DNA of 64,000 bases from Chloroflexi bacterium AL-N1 (GTDB taxonomy: Bacteria > Chloroflexota > Chloroflexia > Chloroflexales > Roseiflexaceae): contig WYDT01000002.1 of NCBI GenBank assembly GCA_013122435.1, positions 186,001 through 250,000 on the forward strand, read 5' to 3'. Both the position numbers and the translations under genes were made by a program. The first letter of the stretch is position 1, and each line of letters opens with the position of its first letter. The notes under the pieces were generated by a model. That model did no database searches, had not been told where the DNA came from, and saw nothing but the letters and a program-made list of their open reading frames with translations. Shown here in pieces: positions 37,369 through 47,129 of the stretch.

Positions 37369-37957
37369 CGCTTGTATACCTCATCACTGCAAAAGACGCG
37401 CGACCTATTGTACCACCTGATGGAGAGATAGTTCCATATGTCTCAACTGTCAAAGGACGGGGATTTAGCATACATGGGTTTGGTAGTTGCCCCTAATACA
37501 AAACTTAAAATAAGTAGAACGCTTGCCTGGTATAACTTTCGTGGTAATGGTAAGTGTACACAGGTTACCTTTCTATAACTTTTTGTCTCTAAAATAGTAC
37601 ACATATAATAACTACAGGTGTAAGCATTTATAATGTAATCTCCTGAGGCGATGACAAGAGGTATCGTTATTGATGATCTATAGATAACTCTAAAGGATAT
37701 ACATATATGTCAGAATGAGACAAGTGCCACATAACCTGAGAATTGTGATAGGTCTATTTCTTTAACAATATTAGCACACAGCTTCAAAATAGACTTCTTA
37801 GTTAAATTTTATTAATATCGGTATTGATTATTTATTGACCATATGCTAGTATACTCCTGTAGTTATATCTGTTAAGCTGTTCTTAGCTATACTGTGAACA
37901 GACTTCTGTCGATAAGTTCGGTTTGTTTTATCTATGCTTTAGGGAAGGAAATCGATT
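37369..37957. other. 589-base AT-rich intergenic region between divergent genes
   Basis: No gene can be supported. The region separates the kinase gene (reverse) from the secreted enzyme cluster (forward), so it carries two promoters. It is clearly more AT-rich than its flanks and is the most likely place for binding sites of a regulator of the cluster, but I found no convincing operator. Confidence 0.5.
37824..37852 (+). promoter_or_regulatory. Promoter candidate for the secreted enzyme cluster
   Basis: TTGATT (37824-37829) and TAGTAT (37847-37852) are 17 bases apart in a very AT-rich stretch. A start near 37860 would leave a leader of about 100 bases before the first GH5 gene. Confidence 0.35.
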
Positions 37958-39583
37958 ATGTGGTGTATTAAACGTTTTACGGCATCTTTATTGATGTTCG
38001 GTCTGTTATTTACCTCAATGATGGGCTGGACACATTCCAGTTCTGCGAATTCAAGCCAAGCCACAGGCACAATCCCTTTCGCCGGGAAAGATATCTACCT
38101 CAACGGTATTAATATCCCCTGGAACAACTTTGCCAAAGATATTGGCTGTGGATATGATGCAAATTGGTTTGAGAATATGTTTGCTGAATTAGAACAATAC
38201 GGTGTCAACTCAGTGCGCTTCTGGCTCCACGCCGATGGCCGTTGTAGTCCTCTTTTTAACGCTGATGGTTCGGTTGGGGATGTTCCCAGTTCTTTTTATA
38301 ATGACCTGGATCAACTCCTTGATACAGCGCAAAGTCATGATGTCGCAGTGATGATTACCCTCTGGTCTTTTGACATGACGAAGACCACCTATCCATGGCC
38401 GAATGCCGGAAAACATGCGGATTTGATTCGTGATTCTAGCAAAACTGATGGCTATATCAACAATGTCTTAATACCAATGGTACAGCGGTATAAAGACCAT
38501 CCGGCACTATTAGCATGGGAAATCATCAATGAGCCAGAATGGTCAATTCAAGGACCCGGAGATCCTGCTGAATTTGAACTTGTGTCATTGTCTGAAATGC
38601 AACGCTTTGTGGGCAAACAAGCCGCAGCTATTCGGCAACATAGCAACACCTACATCACCGTTGGTTCGGCTGCTTTCAAGTGGAATGCTGACAAGAATGG
38701 TGAAGCAAATTACTGGCGTGATGCCGCTCTCAACGCTGCAGCGGGCTCGAACCAAGCCTACCTCGACTTTTACCAGGTACATTACTACGATTGGCAGAAA
38801 GGCGATGGTTACAGTTTTAGCCCCTGGGATGGTCGTGGTCCCGGCTATTACCTCCATGACAATAAACCTGTACTGATTGGTGAATATCCGATCAATTCTT
38901 CCAAATACTCCAAAGAGTACCTGATCAACGAGTCATACAATTTGGGATATATTGGACATATGCCCTGGGATTATATTGGTGAGTGTTGTGGTGGATGGAA
39001 TGAGATTAAGAATCAGCTCAAAGCCTTTCGTGATGCACATCCCAATAAAGTGGACATTGACCTGAGCGGTGGGGCATCCACACCGCCGACACCTGTCGAT
39101 CCGACCGACCCAACCCCGACACCAACTCTGCCGCCCAGTGACGGCGATGCATTGATGATCTACGATGAGGGATTAGCAAGTAGTTGGCAAAATTGGTCAT
39201 GGAATACTGAGGTTGATTTTTCCCATTCTGGTACTGTACATAGTGGGAGGAGCGCTATGGCAGTTATCCACCAGGCGGGGTGGTCAGCCCTTTCCTTGCA
39301 TATATCATCAGCAATTGACACAGATGACTACAGTGACCTGACTTTCTGGGCCCATGGTGGAGCTTCTGGAACACGAGATCTGGCTGTTTTTGTTAACACT
39401 GCTGATGGTAACGAAAGTACAAAGGTAAATATCAATGTATCTGCTGGACAATGGCATCGTGTAACTATTCCACTTTCCGCATTTGGAGATGTATCATCGA
39501 TCAGCCGTATCAGCGTACAGGATCGGACGGGCGGAAGTCAACCACCCTATTATATCGATGATATAGGGCTGCAACAAAACTAA
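37958..39583 (+). CDS. Secreted GH5 mannanase-like hydrolase with C-terminal shared module
   Basis: A 541-residue exported protein with a signal peptide (1 to about 31). The GH5 barrel (about 40-370) carries the acid/base in I-I-N-E-P-E-W (Glu192) and the nucleophile in I-G-E-Y-P (Glu309), with S-V-R-F-W-L-H and Q-V-H-Y-Y at the usual strand ends. The N-terminal pattern (G-I-N-I-P-W-N-N) is closest to endo-beta-1,4-mannanases, but a cellulase-type substrate is not excluded. A Pro/Thr linker (about 372-394) leads to a module of about 145 residues (396-541) with W-Q-N-W-S-W-N that recurs in the second GH5 protein and the expansin and is probably carbohydrate-binding. GGAAGGAAA precedes the ATG. 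First of five secreted-protein genes on this strand. Confidence 0.9.
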   Translation: MWCIKRFTASLLMFGLLFTSMMGWTHSSSANSSQATGTIPFAGKDIYLNGINIPWNNFAKDIGCGYDANWFENMFAELEQYGVNSVRFWLHADGRCSPLFNADGSVGDVPSSFYNDLDQLLDTAQSHDVAVMITLWSFDMTKTTYPWPNAGKHADLIRDSSKTDGYINNVLIPMVQRYKDHPALLAWEIINEPEWSIQGPGDPAEFELVSLSEMQRFVGKQAAAIRQHSNTYITVGSAAFKWNADKNGEANYWRDAALNAAAGSNQAYLDFYQVHYYDWQKGDGYSFSPWDGRGPGYYLHDNKPVLIGEYPINSSKYSKEYLINESYNLGYIGHMPWDYIGECCGGWNEIKNQLKAFRDAHPNKVDIDLSGGASTPPTPVDPTDPTPTPTLPPSDGDALMIYDEGLASSWQNWSWNTEVDFSHSGTVHSGRSAMAVIHQAGWSALSLHISSAIDTDDYSDLTFWAHGGASGTRDLAVFVNTADGNESTKVNINVSAGQWHRVTIPLSAFGDVSSISRISVQDRTGGSQPPYYIDDIGLQQN

Positions 39584-39710
39584 TCTGAACACGTGAGATC
39601 AGAGGAGAAAGATTTTCACTTTCATCGACATTAACGACAGCTATAGTTACACAAATATGCCTTTGTTTATCATATGTAAACACGCTCACTTGGTAAAGGG
39701 GAGCAGATCT

Positions 39711-42700
39711 ATGCTTACACAACGTCTTTCTCACAATTCATTAATGATGAGTATGGTGATTGTCCTGAGCATGTTCATCATTATCGTGGTGGTATGGAAT
39801 ACAAATCACGCCACAGCTGCAACTCCCGTTACACTTCCTATTGAAGTAGTCAGTCCAGATGGTGGTGCTCATGAAAAGTCGGTTGCTATTGATATGCCGA
39901 ATAGTGCATCAGCCACACAGCTTTGGATACAGGCACATGGTCTTACATATCAGGAAAAAGCCAGTGTTAAGATCAACAACGGTGATTGGATTGCGTTGCG
40001 AAACGACACCTCTGGCCTTGCAGTAGCAGCGCCAGCCCGTTACTTTGGTGGCATTGGTGGTGGACATCAGACTATTAAGTTAACACTGGATCTGCCTGAG
40101 GGAACGGTACAGAGTGGCACAAACACCATCGCATTTCGTTTTAATCAGACAGATGGTCGTGCCAGCGCTTTCCGTATCTTGCAATTCAATTTCCTTGATG
40201 CGAACGGAAATAAGCTTGTTCCAGACTCGGCCTTCACACAAGAAGATCCGGATACCTGGCAACCACCTTTCACTAGTACCGAGGATATTGCTAAAGGTGA
40301 ACAGCTTTGGCAGGAGGCAACGCTGGTCGAATCGCCCGGACAGCCGGCCATCAAGGCCCGCTGTGCAAGCTGTCACACACAAGATGGTATTGATCTGAAG
40401 TATTACAACTACTCCAATGAAAGCATTGTCGGACGTTCGATGTTTCACGGTCTCAGTGAAAAAGAGGGGAAACAAATAGCCAGTTACATCCGAACACAGG
40501 ACTTTACCAATCCTGGCCGACCATGGAATCCACCATTCCAGCCTGGCCCGGGCCTTGACGACAAGCCAGCGCTTGAATGGGCTGCAGGTGCTGGCATTGA
40601 GTGGGCTCTCGACAGCGATGCGGAGACCGCTGAGTATTTACCTGATGCTAAATCTGACGTTATTGATAGAAACCGTCGATTCAGGACCGTCAACAGCCGG
40701 GAGACACCACTGGTACTGCAATTTCTTGATTGGAATCATTGGCTCCCCGAAGTTCATCCAGTTGATGCCATTGGTGAAGATGCCTTCTTTAGCCACGATG
40801 CCTACACCCGCTATGTTGGTATCCGCGACGGCCTTGAAGGTAAAAAAGATATGTCTAAAGAGGATTACCTCTATCGGCACTGGCGACAAGATATGGACCG
40901 CTGGAAAAACTTTGTCAATGGTGATGATTCACGTGATCCCAACATTATTGGCAAGATTGGAACGGAGACACCAGAAAAATATCGAGCTGCGTATGATGCT
41001 AATCTCTGGGCTGCTGTTAAGTCTTGGGAAATCATGCAAGAGTTCAATCTCAACGAAGCTAATCATATGTTTTATGGTGTGCAGGGCGAACCACGCTCAT
41101 GGCATTCCAATCGTATGATTTTTAATGTTGGTCCTCATATTATGAAGTTTCCCCCGCCACCTAATGAGTGGAAACTCATTTTTGATGCTAGCCAGCCTGT
41201 CAATGATTGGGCCTATGCGACCGATGCGTGGTATGAGATGTCCATGATCCTTGGTGGTGGTGCACGTGGCTCATGGAAGGGTGGTCATCATGATAACGAT
41301 TGGAAGTATCTCTGGTTCTTTATTGGTGATGGACGCGGCCATGAGGGAACAAAAGAAGAACGCCACCGTCCAATGCAGGGGCTTGCTATGAGCTATAAGT
41401 CCATCCAGGAAATTGATGGTGGATTTGGGCCAGATGGCGCAAACACAGACTCTTTTAATAATACATGGTGGGGCTTTAGTGTTCGTGATGGTCGCCCTGA
41501 ACTGGGGAGGTTTTTTGATGCTGCCTGGCAGGACTTTAGCATGGCTGAAGGAAAAGCCAAAGTTCAGCCTCTATTTGAAGCTTGGATTGAACATACCTCT
41601 GCATTCTCAGCCGAACAGTGGTCGAAAGCGAACTTTCAGGAGTTTAACCGCCCGGCTGATTATCAATGGGGAACTTCTGGGGAGGCATACCCTGATTACT
41701 TACGTGACTCAATCACTACACTGCGCGACACCTACAACGCTGATGCAAGTGTAGTTAATGGATTAGCAAACTTCGGCAAGTATGTGTACCCTAACAATGA
41801 TTGGGATGGACTTAAAATTCCGACCAGTGATGCTATGGCCACTCCGTCCGGTGTGTTGGTAGAACCTGGGCCAGACTTTGTCAAAGTTACCTGGGATGCA
41901 GTAACAGATGCGACCTCATACAATGTATTGCGTGCTGACTCTGCTGATGGTGTCTACCTGACAACAGGTGTTAAAGTAAATGACACTAGCTTCATTGATG
42001 CCTTTACCCGACCAGGACAGACGTATTACTATGCTGTTTCTGCCAACAAAGATCAAGACATATCGGGTCGTTCCGAGTCGGTGTCTGCTGCCGCAGGAAC
42101 GGGCATGGTCGCCCAATGGACATTTGACGAAACAAGCGGAACTACAGTAAAGGATAGTGGGCCATTTGGCCTGAAATCCAGCACAATTGGGAACGTCTCA
42201 CTCGTTGATGGAAAACAAGGCAAAGCTGCTTCGCTTGACCCACGCTCCTATGTGAGCGTTCCTCAGAATCTGGCTCGCTGGGGGCTGAATGACTTCACAC
42301 TGACTGCATGGATCAAGACCTCAAGTACAGGCGGAAACGACTTTAACGAAAATACCCCGGGTATTATGGGGTCATGGGGCGATCCATCGAACGGGGCTGG
42401 CTTTATTGTCGGTGGGCTCGATGGTTCAGGCAAAATTGGAGCGCGTATCGATTACAACAGTGATGTAGTACGATCAGAGCAATCCATCAACGATGGTGAA
42501 TGGCATCATATTGCCATTACTCGCGATGATGCTACCAACCAGATCCAGGTGTTTGTTGATGGACAACTTTCAGCCACTGGCACGTCAGGCAACCCTGAAC
42601 GATATAGTCGTGCCTGGAGTATTGGACGTATCGACTACGGCATGCAATCGTTCCCTGGTACACTTGATGAAGTCCGTATCTACAATCGACCGTTGAACGC

Positions 42701-42740
42701 TTCTGAGGTTGAACAAATCTATCAGGGAAGCAACAATTAA
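39711..42740 (+). CDS. Secreted mono-heme c-type cytochrome protein with FN3 and LamG domains, unknown function
   Basis: The start at 39711 is set by AAAGGGGAG 7 bases upstream. The 1009-residue product has a signal peptide or anchor (about 10-37), a beta-rich domain (about 40-190), then one c-type heme motif C-A-S-C-H (Cys218, Cys221, His222) followed by Y-N-Y-S-N-E-S-I and R-S-M-F-H-G-L-S (Met244 is a candidate distal ligand). A large region (about 260-700) of unknown type follows, rich in Trp, His and Asp (for example W-N-H-W-L-P-E-V-H-P, and G-G-G-A-R-G-S-W-K-G-G-H-H-D-N-D-W). Then come a fibronectin III domain (about 708-798) and a LamG/concanavalin-like domain (about 800-1009). I know no described activity. 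Position between mannanases and an expansin suggests extracellular redox chemistry on polysaccharide, for example as an electron donor or acceptor; this is inference. Confidence 0.8.
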   Translation: MLTQRLSHNSLMMSMVIVLSMFIIIVVVWNTNHATAATPVTLPIEVVSPDGGAHEKSVAIDMPNSASATQLWIQAHGLTYQEKASVKINNGDWIALRNDTSGLAVAAPARYFGGIGGGHQTIKLTLDLPEGTVQSGTNTIAFRFNQTDGRASAFRILQFNFLDANGNKLVPDSAFTQEDPDTWQPPFTSTEDIAKGEQLWQEATLVESPGQPAIKARCASCHTQDGIDLKYYNYSNESIVGRSMFHGLSEKEGKQIASYIRTQDFTNPGRPWNPPFQPGPGLDDKPALEWAAGAGIEWALDSDAETAEYLPDAKSDVIDRNRRFRTVNSRETPLVLQFLDWNHWLPEVHPVDAIGEDAFFSHDAYTRYVGIRDGLEGKKDMSKEDYLYRHWRQDMDRWKNFVNGDDSRDPNIIGKIGTETPEKYRAAYDANLWAAVKSWEIMQEFNLNEANHMFYGVQGEPRSWHSNRMIFNVGPHIMKFPPPPNEWKLIFDASQPVNDWAYATDAWYEMSMILGGGARGSWKGGHHDNDWKYLWFFIGDGRGHEGTKEERHRPMQGLAMSYKSIQEIDGGFGPDGANTDSFNNTWWGFSVRDGRPELGRFFDAAWQDFSMAEGKAKVQPLFEAWIEHTSAFSAEQWSKANFQEFNRPADYQWGTSGEAYPDYLRDSITTLRDTYNADASVVNGLANFGKYVYPNNDWDGLKIPTSDAMATPSGVLVEPGPDFVKVTWDAVTDATSYNVLRADSADGVYLTTGVKVNDTSFIDAFTRPGQTYYYAVSANKDQDISGRSESVSAAAGTGMVAQWTFDETSGTTVKDSGPFGLKSSTIGNVSLVDGKQGKAASLDPRSYVSVPQNLARWGLNDFTLTAWIKTSSTGGNDFNENTPGIMGSWGDPSNGAGFIVGGLDGSGKIGARIDYNSDVVRSEQSINDGEWHHIAITRDDATNQIQVFVDGQLSATGTSGNPERYSRAWSIGRIDYGMQSFPGTLDEVRIYNRPLNASEVEQIYQGSNN

Positions 42741-42774
42741 TGCTGCGGGAGACCTTGGGTTGATACTCTTACAC

Positions 42775-42814
42775 CATGTACGAAGTTGCCATGATCATGG
42801 CAACTTCGTACATG
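42775..42814. repeat. 40-bp perfect palindrome
   Basis: Twenty bases are followed directly by their exact reverse complement, centred on TGATCA at 42792-42797. It begins 35 bases after the cytochrome gene stop. As RNA it would form a very stable hairpin, so it may end transcription or protect the 3' end, but there is no T run. A dimeric protein site is the alternative. Confidence 0.8.
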
Positions 42815-42921
42815 CACACATCTTGGCGAAGGTTGGCACTATTTGATGTAATTAAATAGCAACCTCCTGCAAGGAATGGTGACTATAGCGATGTAAGACA
42901 TTTGTTGGAAGGAAATCTACC

Positions 42922-45069
42922 ATGGCTTTCTATGTCTACACACATCAACTATTGCGTATACGTTACTGGTTCTTACCAATGGCGATTACTCTCATTGCAT
43001 GTTTGATAGGGAGTATAACCGCAATAACAGTACGTGCAGAACCTACTGAAGTCCCTCTGTATAGAGTCTACGAGCGCGCAGTTACCAATAATACTACTTA
43101 TGCCAATAAGTTTACGGATGTTACGCTGCATGTTACCTATCGCCATCTTGATAGTGGGATAGAAATTCCCTTCTGGGGTTTCTATGCTGGTAATGGAGAC
43201 GGTGGAAATGATGGAGACGTTTGGAAAATGCGTTTTATGCCAAATCAAACAGGTACATGGAAGTATGAATATACCTGGAGTGATGGTACCGCTGGTGGGT
43301 CTGGAAGTTTTGTCGCAGTAACAGAAGGGGCGGGTAAGGGCGTATTACAACCCTACACGGAAAATCCACTGTGGTTTGCTTACAATGGCACAGACCCAGC
43401 GTTTCTTAAGTCATACTACGTTATTACCGGTGGTTTCTTGAATGAACCTATTTCATGGGCTGCACCAAACGTGTATCAAAAGATTGCCGACCGTGGTTAT
43501 AATCATGTGATGCTCAACATGCTTTCTACTGCTTACACATCACAACATTTTGAAGACAGCCCGGGTAGTTCCAGTGATTTCTTGTATCGAGAAACAAGTC
43601 CTTCAACCACCATCAATCTTACACTCTTTGAGTCCCTTGAGGATCATCTTGGGTGGTTGAATGACCGTGATATCGGTGTGCATATGTTTCAGGGTTTCGA
43701 CGGCAAGGAAGAGTATGGTAGTGGTTCACCACGCTACAATGACATGTCTGATAGTGAGCGTGATTTCTTAGTGCGATATGTAGCAGCACGTTTGGCTCCT
43801 TACGCGAATGTTGCTGGCTGGAATTACACGTGGGAAACAAGTGGGAGTGGTCCAGAGCTTGATTTGATGGATCGCCTCATTCAGTACGATCCATGGAATC
43901 ATCTACGCACATTTCATGGTCCTGCAACTTCTCAGAATGACGTGAATGGAAACTTTACTGATGATCGTTATACGTTTATTACCACAGAGCCTTCCTGGCA
44001 AGGAGATAGGGATGGTAAAGTATTCCCGGTATCCCTCACTCATGAGGTCATGCTAGGCCATAACAAATTTGGCAAACCTGCCATCAACACCGAAGGTTGG
44101 GGATTGTGGCGACCTTGCTACAACGCGGACAACACTTCTGTCCGCCGCCATGCATGGGCAGTAACAATGGCCGCTGGCTCCTACACGTGGAGTGATCTCC
44201 CTTCCTGTGAGAACGGTAACAGTTCAAATGATATTTTCTCTCTCGAAGATGCAGCCCAGGCCGTTGATGTGCAATACAAGATTATGACCGAAGATGTTGA
44301 CTTTTATCGTATGTTACCTGCGAACGAATTAATTGCTGATCGTTCAGCCGAGACATTTGCATTGGCAGAACCAGGCAACCAGTATATGGTCTATGATCAA
44401 GAAGGTGGTTCGTTCACATTAGCAGTCGCTTCTGGAACATATAATGGAAAATGGGTTAATACCTTAACAGGTGAAGAGGTTGCTATAGGTGAAGTACATG
44501 GTAATGACTCAGGACAATCTTTCACTACCCCTGATACCAGCGTTGATTGGCTGCTGGTTTTGAAAAAAGGAACTGGTGATGACCCAACAGCAACACCCAA
44601 CCTAATAGAACCTACTCCGACACCAACACCCGATCTGGTAGCACCCACCGCCACACCGACACTTGTGCCAGTGGTGCCTACTGCAACACCAGCACCTGGC
44701 GGAGAAACGATAACAGTGGATGATACCGATGCTACTATTTCTTACAGCGGTGATTGGGGTACTGTGACACATGCCTGGGGGCGCTATAACGAGACTACTC
44801 ACGAAAGCCAGGTAGCTGGTAGTTCGGCTAGTTTTACTTTTACAGGCACATGTGTTGAGTTAATCGGTGAGTTACAACCCTGGGGTGGTGAAGCAACCCT
44901 TATGATGGACGACACCACGCAGGAAACGGTGAGTTTTGAGGGATCTGTTGATACACATCAACACATTATTTTTTCCACATGTGGTCTGAGTAATACTTCC
45001 CATACGTTCAAAATTATACATGAAGGAGGTGGATGGGTTTACATTGATGCTATTAAGTCTACTAACTGA
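42922..45069 (+). CDS. Secreted DUF5060/DUF4038-type glycoside hydrolase with C-terminal binding module
   Basis: A 715-residue exported protein with a signal segment (about 14-38). Residues 44-140 form a DUF5060 domain (V-T-L-H-V-T-Y-R-H-L, W-K-M-R-F-M-P-N-Q-T-G-T-W-K-Y), followed by an (alpha/beta)8 region (about 150-480) of the DUF4038/GH140-like kind with F-L-K-S-Y-Y-V-I-T-G-G-F, A-G-W-N-Y-T-W-E-T and I-N-T-E-G-W-G. The last two hold plausible catalytic acids. A DUF5060-type C-terminal sandwich follows (to about 550), then a long Pro/Thr linker (about 555-595) and a jelly-roll module (about 600-715) with W-G-R-Y-N-E-T-T. It probably cleaves a plant glycan side chain or backbone; specificity is open. 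GGAAGGAAA precedes the ATG, as for the first GH5 gene. Confidence 0.82.
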   Translation: MAFYVYTHQLLRIRYWFLPMAITLIACLIGSITAITVRAEPTEVPLYRVYERAVTNNTTYANKFTDVTLHVTYRHLDSGIEIPFWGFYAGNGDGGNDGDVWKMRFMPNQTGTWKYEYTWSDGTAGGSGSFVAVTEGAGKGVLQPYTENPLWFAYNGTDPAFLKSYYVITGGFLNEPISWAAPNVYQKIADRGYNHVMLNMLSTAYTSQHFEDSPGSSSDFLYRETSPSTTINLTLFESLEDHLGWLNDRDIGVHMFQGFDGKEEYGSGSPRYNDMSDSERDFLVRYVAARLAPYANVAGWNYTWETSGSGPELDLMDRLIQYDPWNHLRTFHGPATSQNDVNGNFTDDRYTFITTEPSWQGDRDGKVFPVSLTHEVMLGHNKFGKPAINTEGWGLWRPCYNADNTSVRRHAWAVTMAAGSYTWSDLPSCENGNSSNDIFSLEDAAQAVDVQYKIMTEDVDFYRMLPANELIADRSAETFALAEPGNQYMVYDQEGGSFTLAVASGTYNGKWVNTLTGEEVAIGEVHGNDSGQSFTTPDTSVDWLLVLKKGTGDDPTATPNLIEPTPTPTPDLVAPTATPTLVPVVPTATPAPGGETITVDDTDATISYSGDWGTVTHAWGRYNETTHESQVAGSSASFTFTGTCVELIGELQPWGGEATLMMDDTTQETVSFEGSVDTHQHIIFSTCGLSNTSHTFKIIHEGGGWVYIDAIKSTN

Positions 45070-45162
45070 TGGTGTATCTCATGTGTGAATTTACCATAAC
45101 GTACATCAGTGGAACTGTCTATCAATTCTTCGTAAGTGACTGATCGTGTTAAGGAGGAATCT

Positions 45163-46671
45163 ATGCAACGCTATTCGATAATCGTATTGATAGCAACCAT
45201 TATCCTGATTTCAATCATGATTGGAGCGATTCAACCAAGCGTGTCAGCTGCATCGGATCAGATAATTTACGATGATACCCTTGCAAGTGGCTGGCAAAAT
45301 TGGTCTTGGAATACCTCCATTGATCTTGATCATACTGGCACCATACACACTGGCAGTAAAGCTATTGCTATTACCTATAATAATAGTTGGGGAGCCGCGT
45401 CATTTCGGGCTGGTTCCCCCATCAATACCAGTGACTACACTGCACTTGCATTTTGGGTGCATGGAGGTTTATCTGGAAGCCGTGCATTCAATGTGTCTGT
45501 GCAGACAAGCGATAGTGGTGGGGAAAGTACACAAATTGCAGTTGACGCAGCATCTGGCAAATGGCAGCAAATATCCATTCCTCTGAGTGAATTAGGGAGG
45601 CCTTCTGCCATTGCACGTGTCAACTTACAGGATCGAACTGGCAGATCCCAGCCGACATTCTACATTGATGATATCCACTTGAGTGTTGATGGTGCCAGTC
45701 AGCCAACACCTGATCCCATTGATCCCACTCCTATCTCACCTCCTCCAAGTGATCAAGCACATTTCTATGTTGATGGTCGTCATTTGTATGATCATTGTGG
45801 TGAGCGGGTCGTACTTCGTGGTGTCAACAAGATGGTGTACTGGATGGATATTGATGGAGTTCCTTCATATCAAGAGATCGCCAAGACAGGTGCGAACGTT
45901 GTACGTATCCAATGGCTCACATCTGGTTCATCTGCAGACCTGGATGTAACAATTACCAATGCAATGGAGCAACAACTTATTCCCATGGTTGAACTTCATG
46001 ATGCAACTGGCGACTGGAGTAAGTTGCAGATGCTGGTAGATTACTGGAAACGTGATGATGTACGAACCGTGCTACAAAAACACAAAGCATACTTGCTTTT
46101 GAACCTTGGGAATGAGGTAGGAGATTGGCAGGTTACGCCAGAACAATTCCGCAGTGGCTATACTTCAGCCATCCAACAGCTACGTGATGCCGGATTACAT
46201 ATGCCGTTGGTGATTGACTCAATGGATTGGGGCAAAAATATCGATATGCTCCAATCAGAAGGTCCTGCGCTCATTCAGGCTGATCCTGATCGTAACATAC
46301 TGTTTTCGGTTCATATGTGGTGGCCTGAGAAATCAGGTTATACTTCCCAAAAAATCATCGATGAGATGAATCAATCAGCTAACCAGAGTCTCCCACTCAT
46401 TATAGGCGAGTTTGGTAACAAATGGGAAGAGGGTGCGGGTGGTCAAATATCCTATAAGACCATCCTAACGGAAGCACAAAAGCTTGATATGGGATGGATC
46501 GCTTGGTCATGGGGGCCAGGTAATACTCCTCAAACATTCCTTGATATGACCGAAGATGGTTACTACAATACCCTGCACGATTGGGGTCTGGAAGTTGCAG
46601 TAACTCATCCGGCCAGCATCAAGAATACATCTGTACGACCATACTCGATAGTGCATGGAACCTGCCAGTAA
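45163..46671 (+). CDS. Secreted GH5 beta-mannanase-like enzyme with N-terminal shared module
   Basis: The start at 45163 has AAGGAGG 5 bases upstream. The 502-residue product has a signal peptide (1 to about 34), the shared module with W-Q-N-W-S-W-N (about 36-172), a short Pro/Thr linker and a GH5 barrel (about 190-480). The barrel shows R-G-V-N-K, the acid/base in L-N-L-G-N-E (Glu318) and the nucleophile in I-I-G-E-F-G (Glu416); S-V-H-M-W-W-P and W-S-W-G-P complete the picture. The pattern fits subfamily 8 type bacterial endo-beta-1,4-mannanases. The module sits N-terminal here and C-terminal in the other two proteins that carry it. A strong terminator follows. Confidence 0.92.
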   Translation: MQRYSIIVLIATIILISIMIGAIQPSVSAASDQIIYDDTLASGWQNWSWNTSIDLDHTGTIHTGSKAIAITYNNSWGAASFRAGSPINTSDYTALAFWVHGGLSGSRAFNVSVQTSDSGGESTQIAVDAASGKWQQISIPLSELGRPSAIARVNLQDRTGRSQPTFYIDDIHLSVDGASQPTPDPIDPTPISPPPSDQAHFYVDGRHLYDHCGERVVLRGVNKMVYWMDIDGVPSYQEIAKTGANVVRIQWLTSGSSADLDVTITNAMEQQLIPMVELHDATGDWSKLQMLVDYWKRDDVRTVLQKHKAYLLLNLGNEVGDWQVTPEQFRSGYTSAIQQLRDAGLHMPLVIDSMDWGKNIDMLQSEGPALIQADPDRNILFSVHMWWPEKSGYTSQKIIDEMNQSANQSLPLIIGEFGNKWEEGAGGQISYKTILTEAQKLDMGWIAWSWGPGNTPQTFLDMTEDGYYNTLHDWGLEVAVTHPASIKNTSVRPYSIVHGTCQ

Positions 46672-46679
46672 GCTTGTTG

Positions 46680-46727
46680 GCGCTGGTGTCTACTGCTTAA
46701 TGAGAGTAGGCACCAGCGCTAGTTTTT
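46680..46727 (+). terminator. Strong rho-independent terminator after the second GH5 gene
   Basis: A 16-bp nearly perfect stem (46680-46695 with 46704-46719, one mismatch) starts nine bases after the stop and is followed by five T at 46723-46727. Confidence 0.85.
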
Positions 46728-47129
46728 ACTACTATTGTGATCCGGCAATCTGGTTTGACACGGCGGCAATCAGAACTGGCACACCTCTTTCTATCTAGTG
46801 AGGGCTAAGTACCATTCATAAGCCTCTGCTATTTTATAACACGGTGGTTGAAATAAAGTAAAGAGGTGAGCATAGTTTGAGCATTGATATCTAGCTGAAA
46901 TGCCTACTTAGTTGTATAGTAAAGGTGAGAGGCAATCTATTGGGGCAGAAAGCCTCTCTTTGGGACATACACGGTGTAATCTTCTTAAAAACTTGCATAA
47001 CTATCAGGCCATAGAAGTTTGCCGTGTCGTCATGTTCCATCTCCTCCGCGAATGCTGATCGTTTCCATGAGGCGATCAGCATTTATAACGTAAAACGATA
47101 TGACATCGAACAAAGGAGACCTATATCAT
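46728..47129. other. 402-base intergenic region before the expansin gene
   Basis: No gene is supported; a 63-codon reverse frame at 46891-47082 has no start signal. It should hold the expansin promoter. The GATCGT/GATCAGC-rich piece near 47058-47082 contains an imperfect inverted repeat (ATGCTGATCG and CGATCAGCAT, 47052-47081), a candidate hairpin or operator close to the gene. Confidence 0.45.
47052..47081. promoter_or_regulatory. 10-bp inverted repeat upstream of the expansin gene
   Basis: ATGCTGATCG (47052-47061) and CGATCAGCAT (47072-47081) are exact reverse complements with a 10-base spacer, about 50 bases before the expansin ATG. It may be a leader hairpin or a binding site for a dimeric regulator; no similar site was seen before the other cluster genes. 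Confidence 0.45.

Noticed and set aside
37369..37957. Possible small RNA or riboswitch in the AT-rich gap
   Set aside because: No conserved riboswitch core or strong terminator-bounded hairpin could be recognised.
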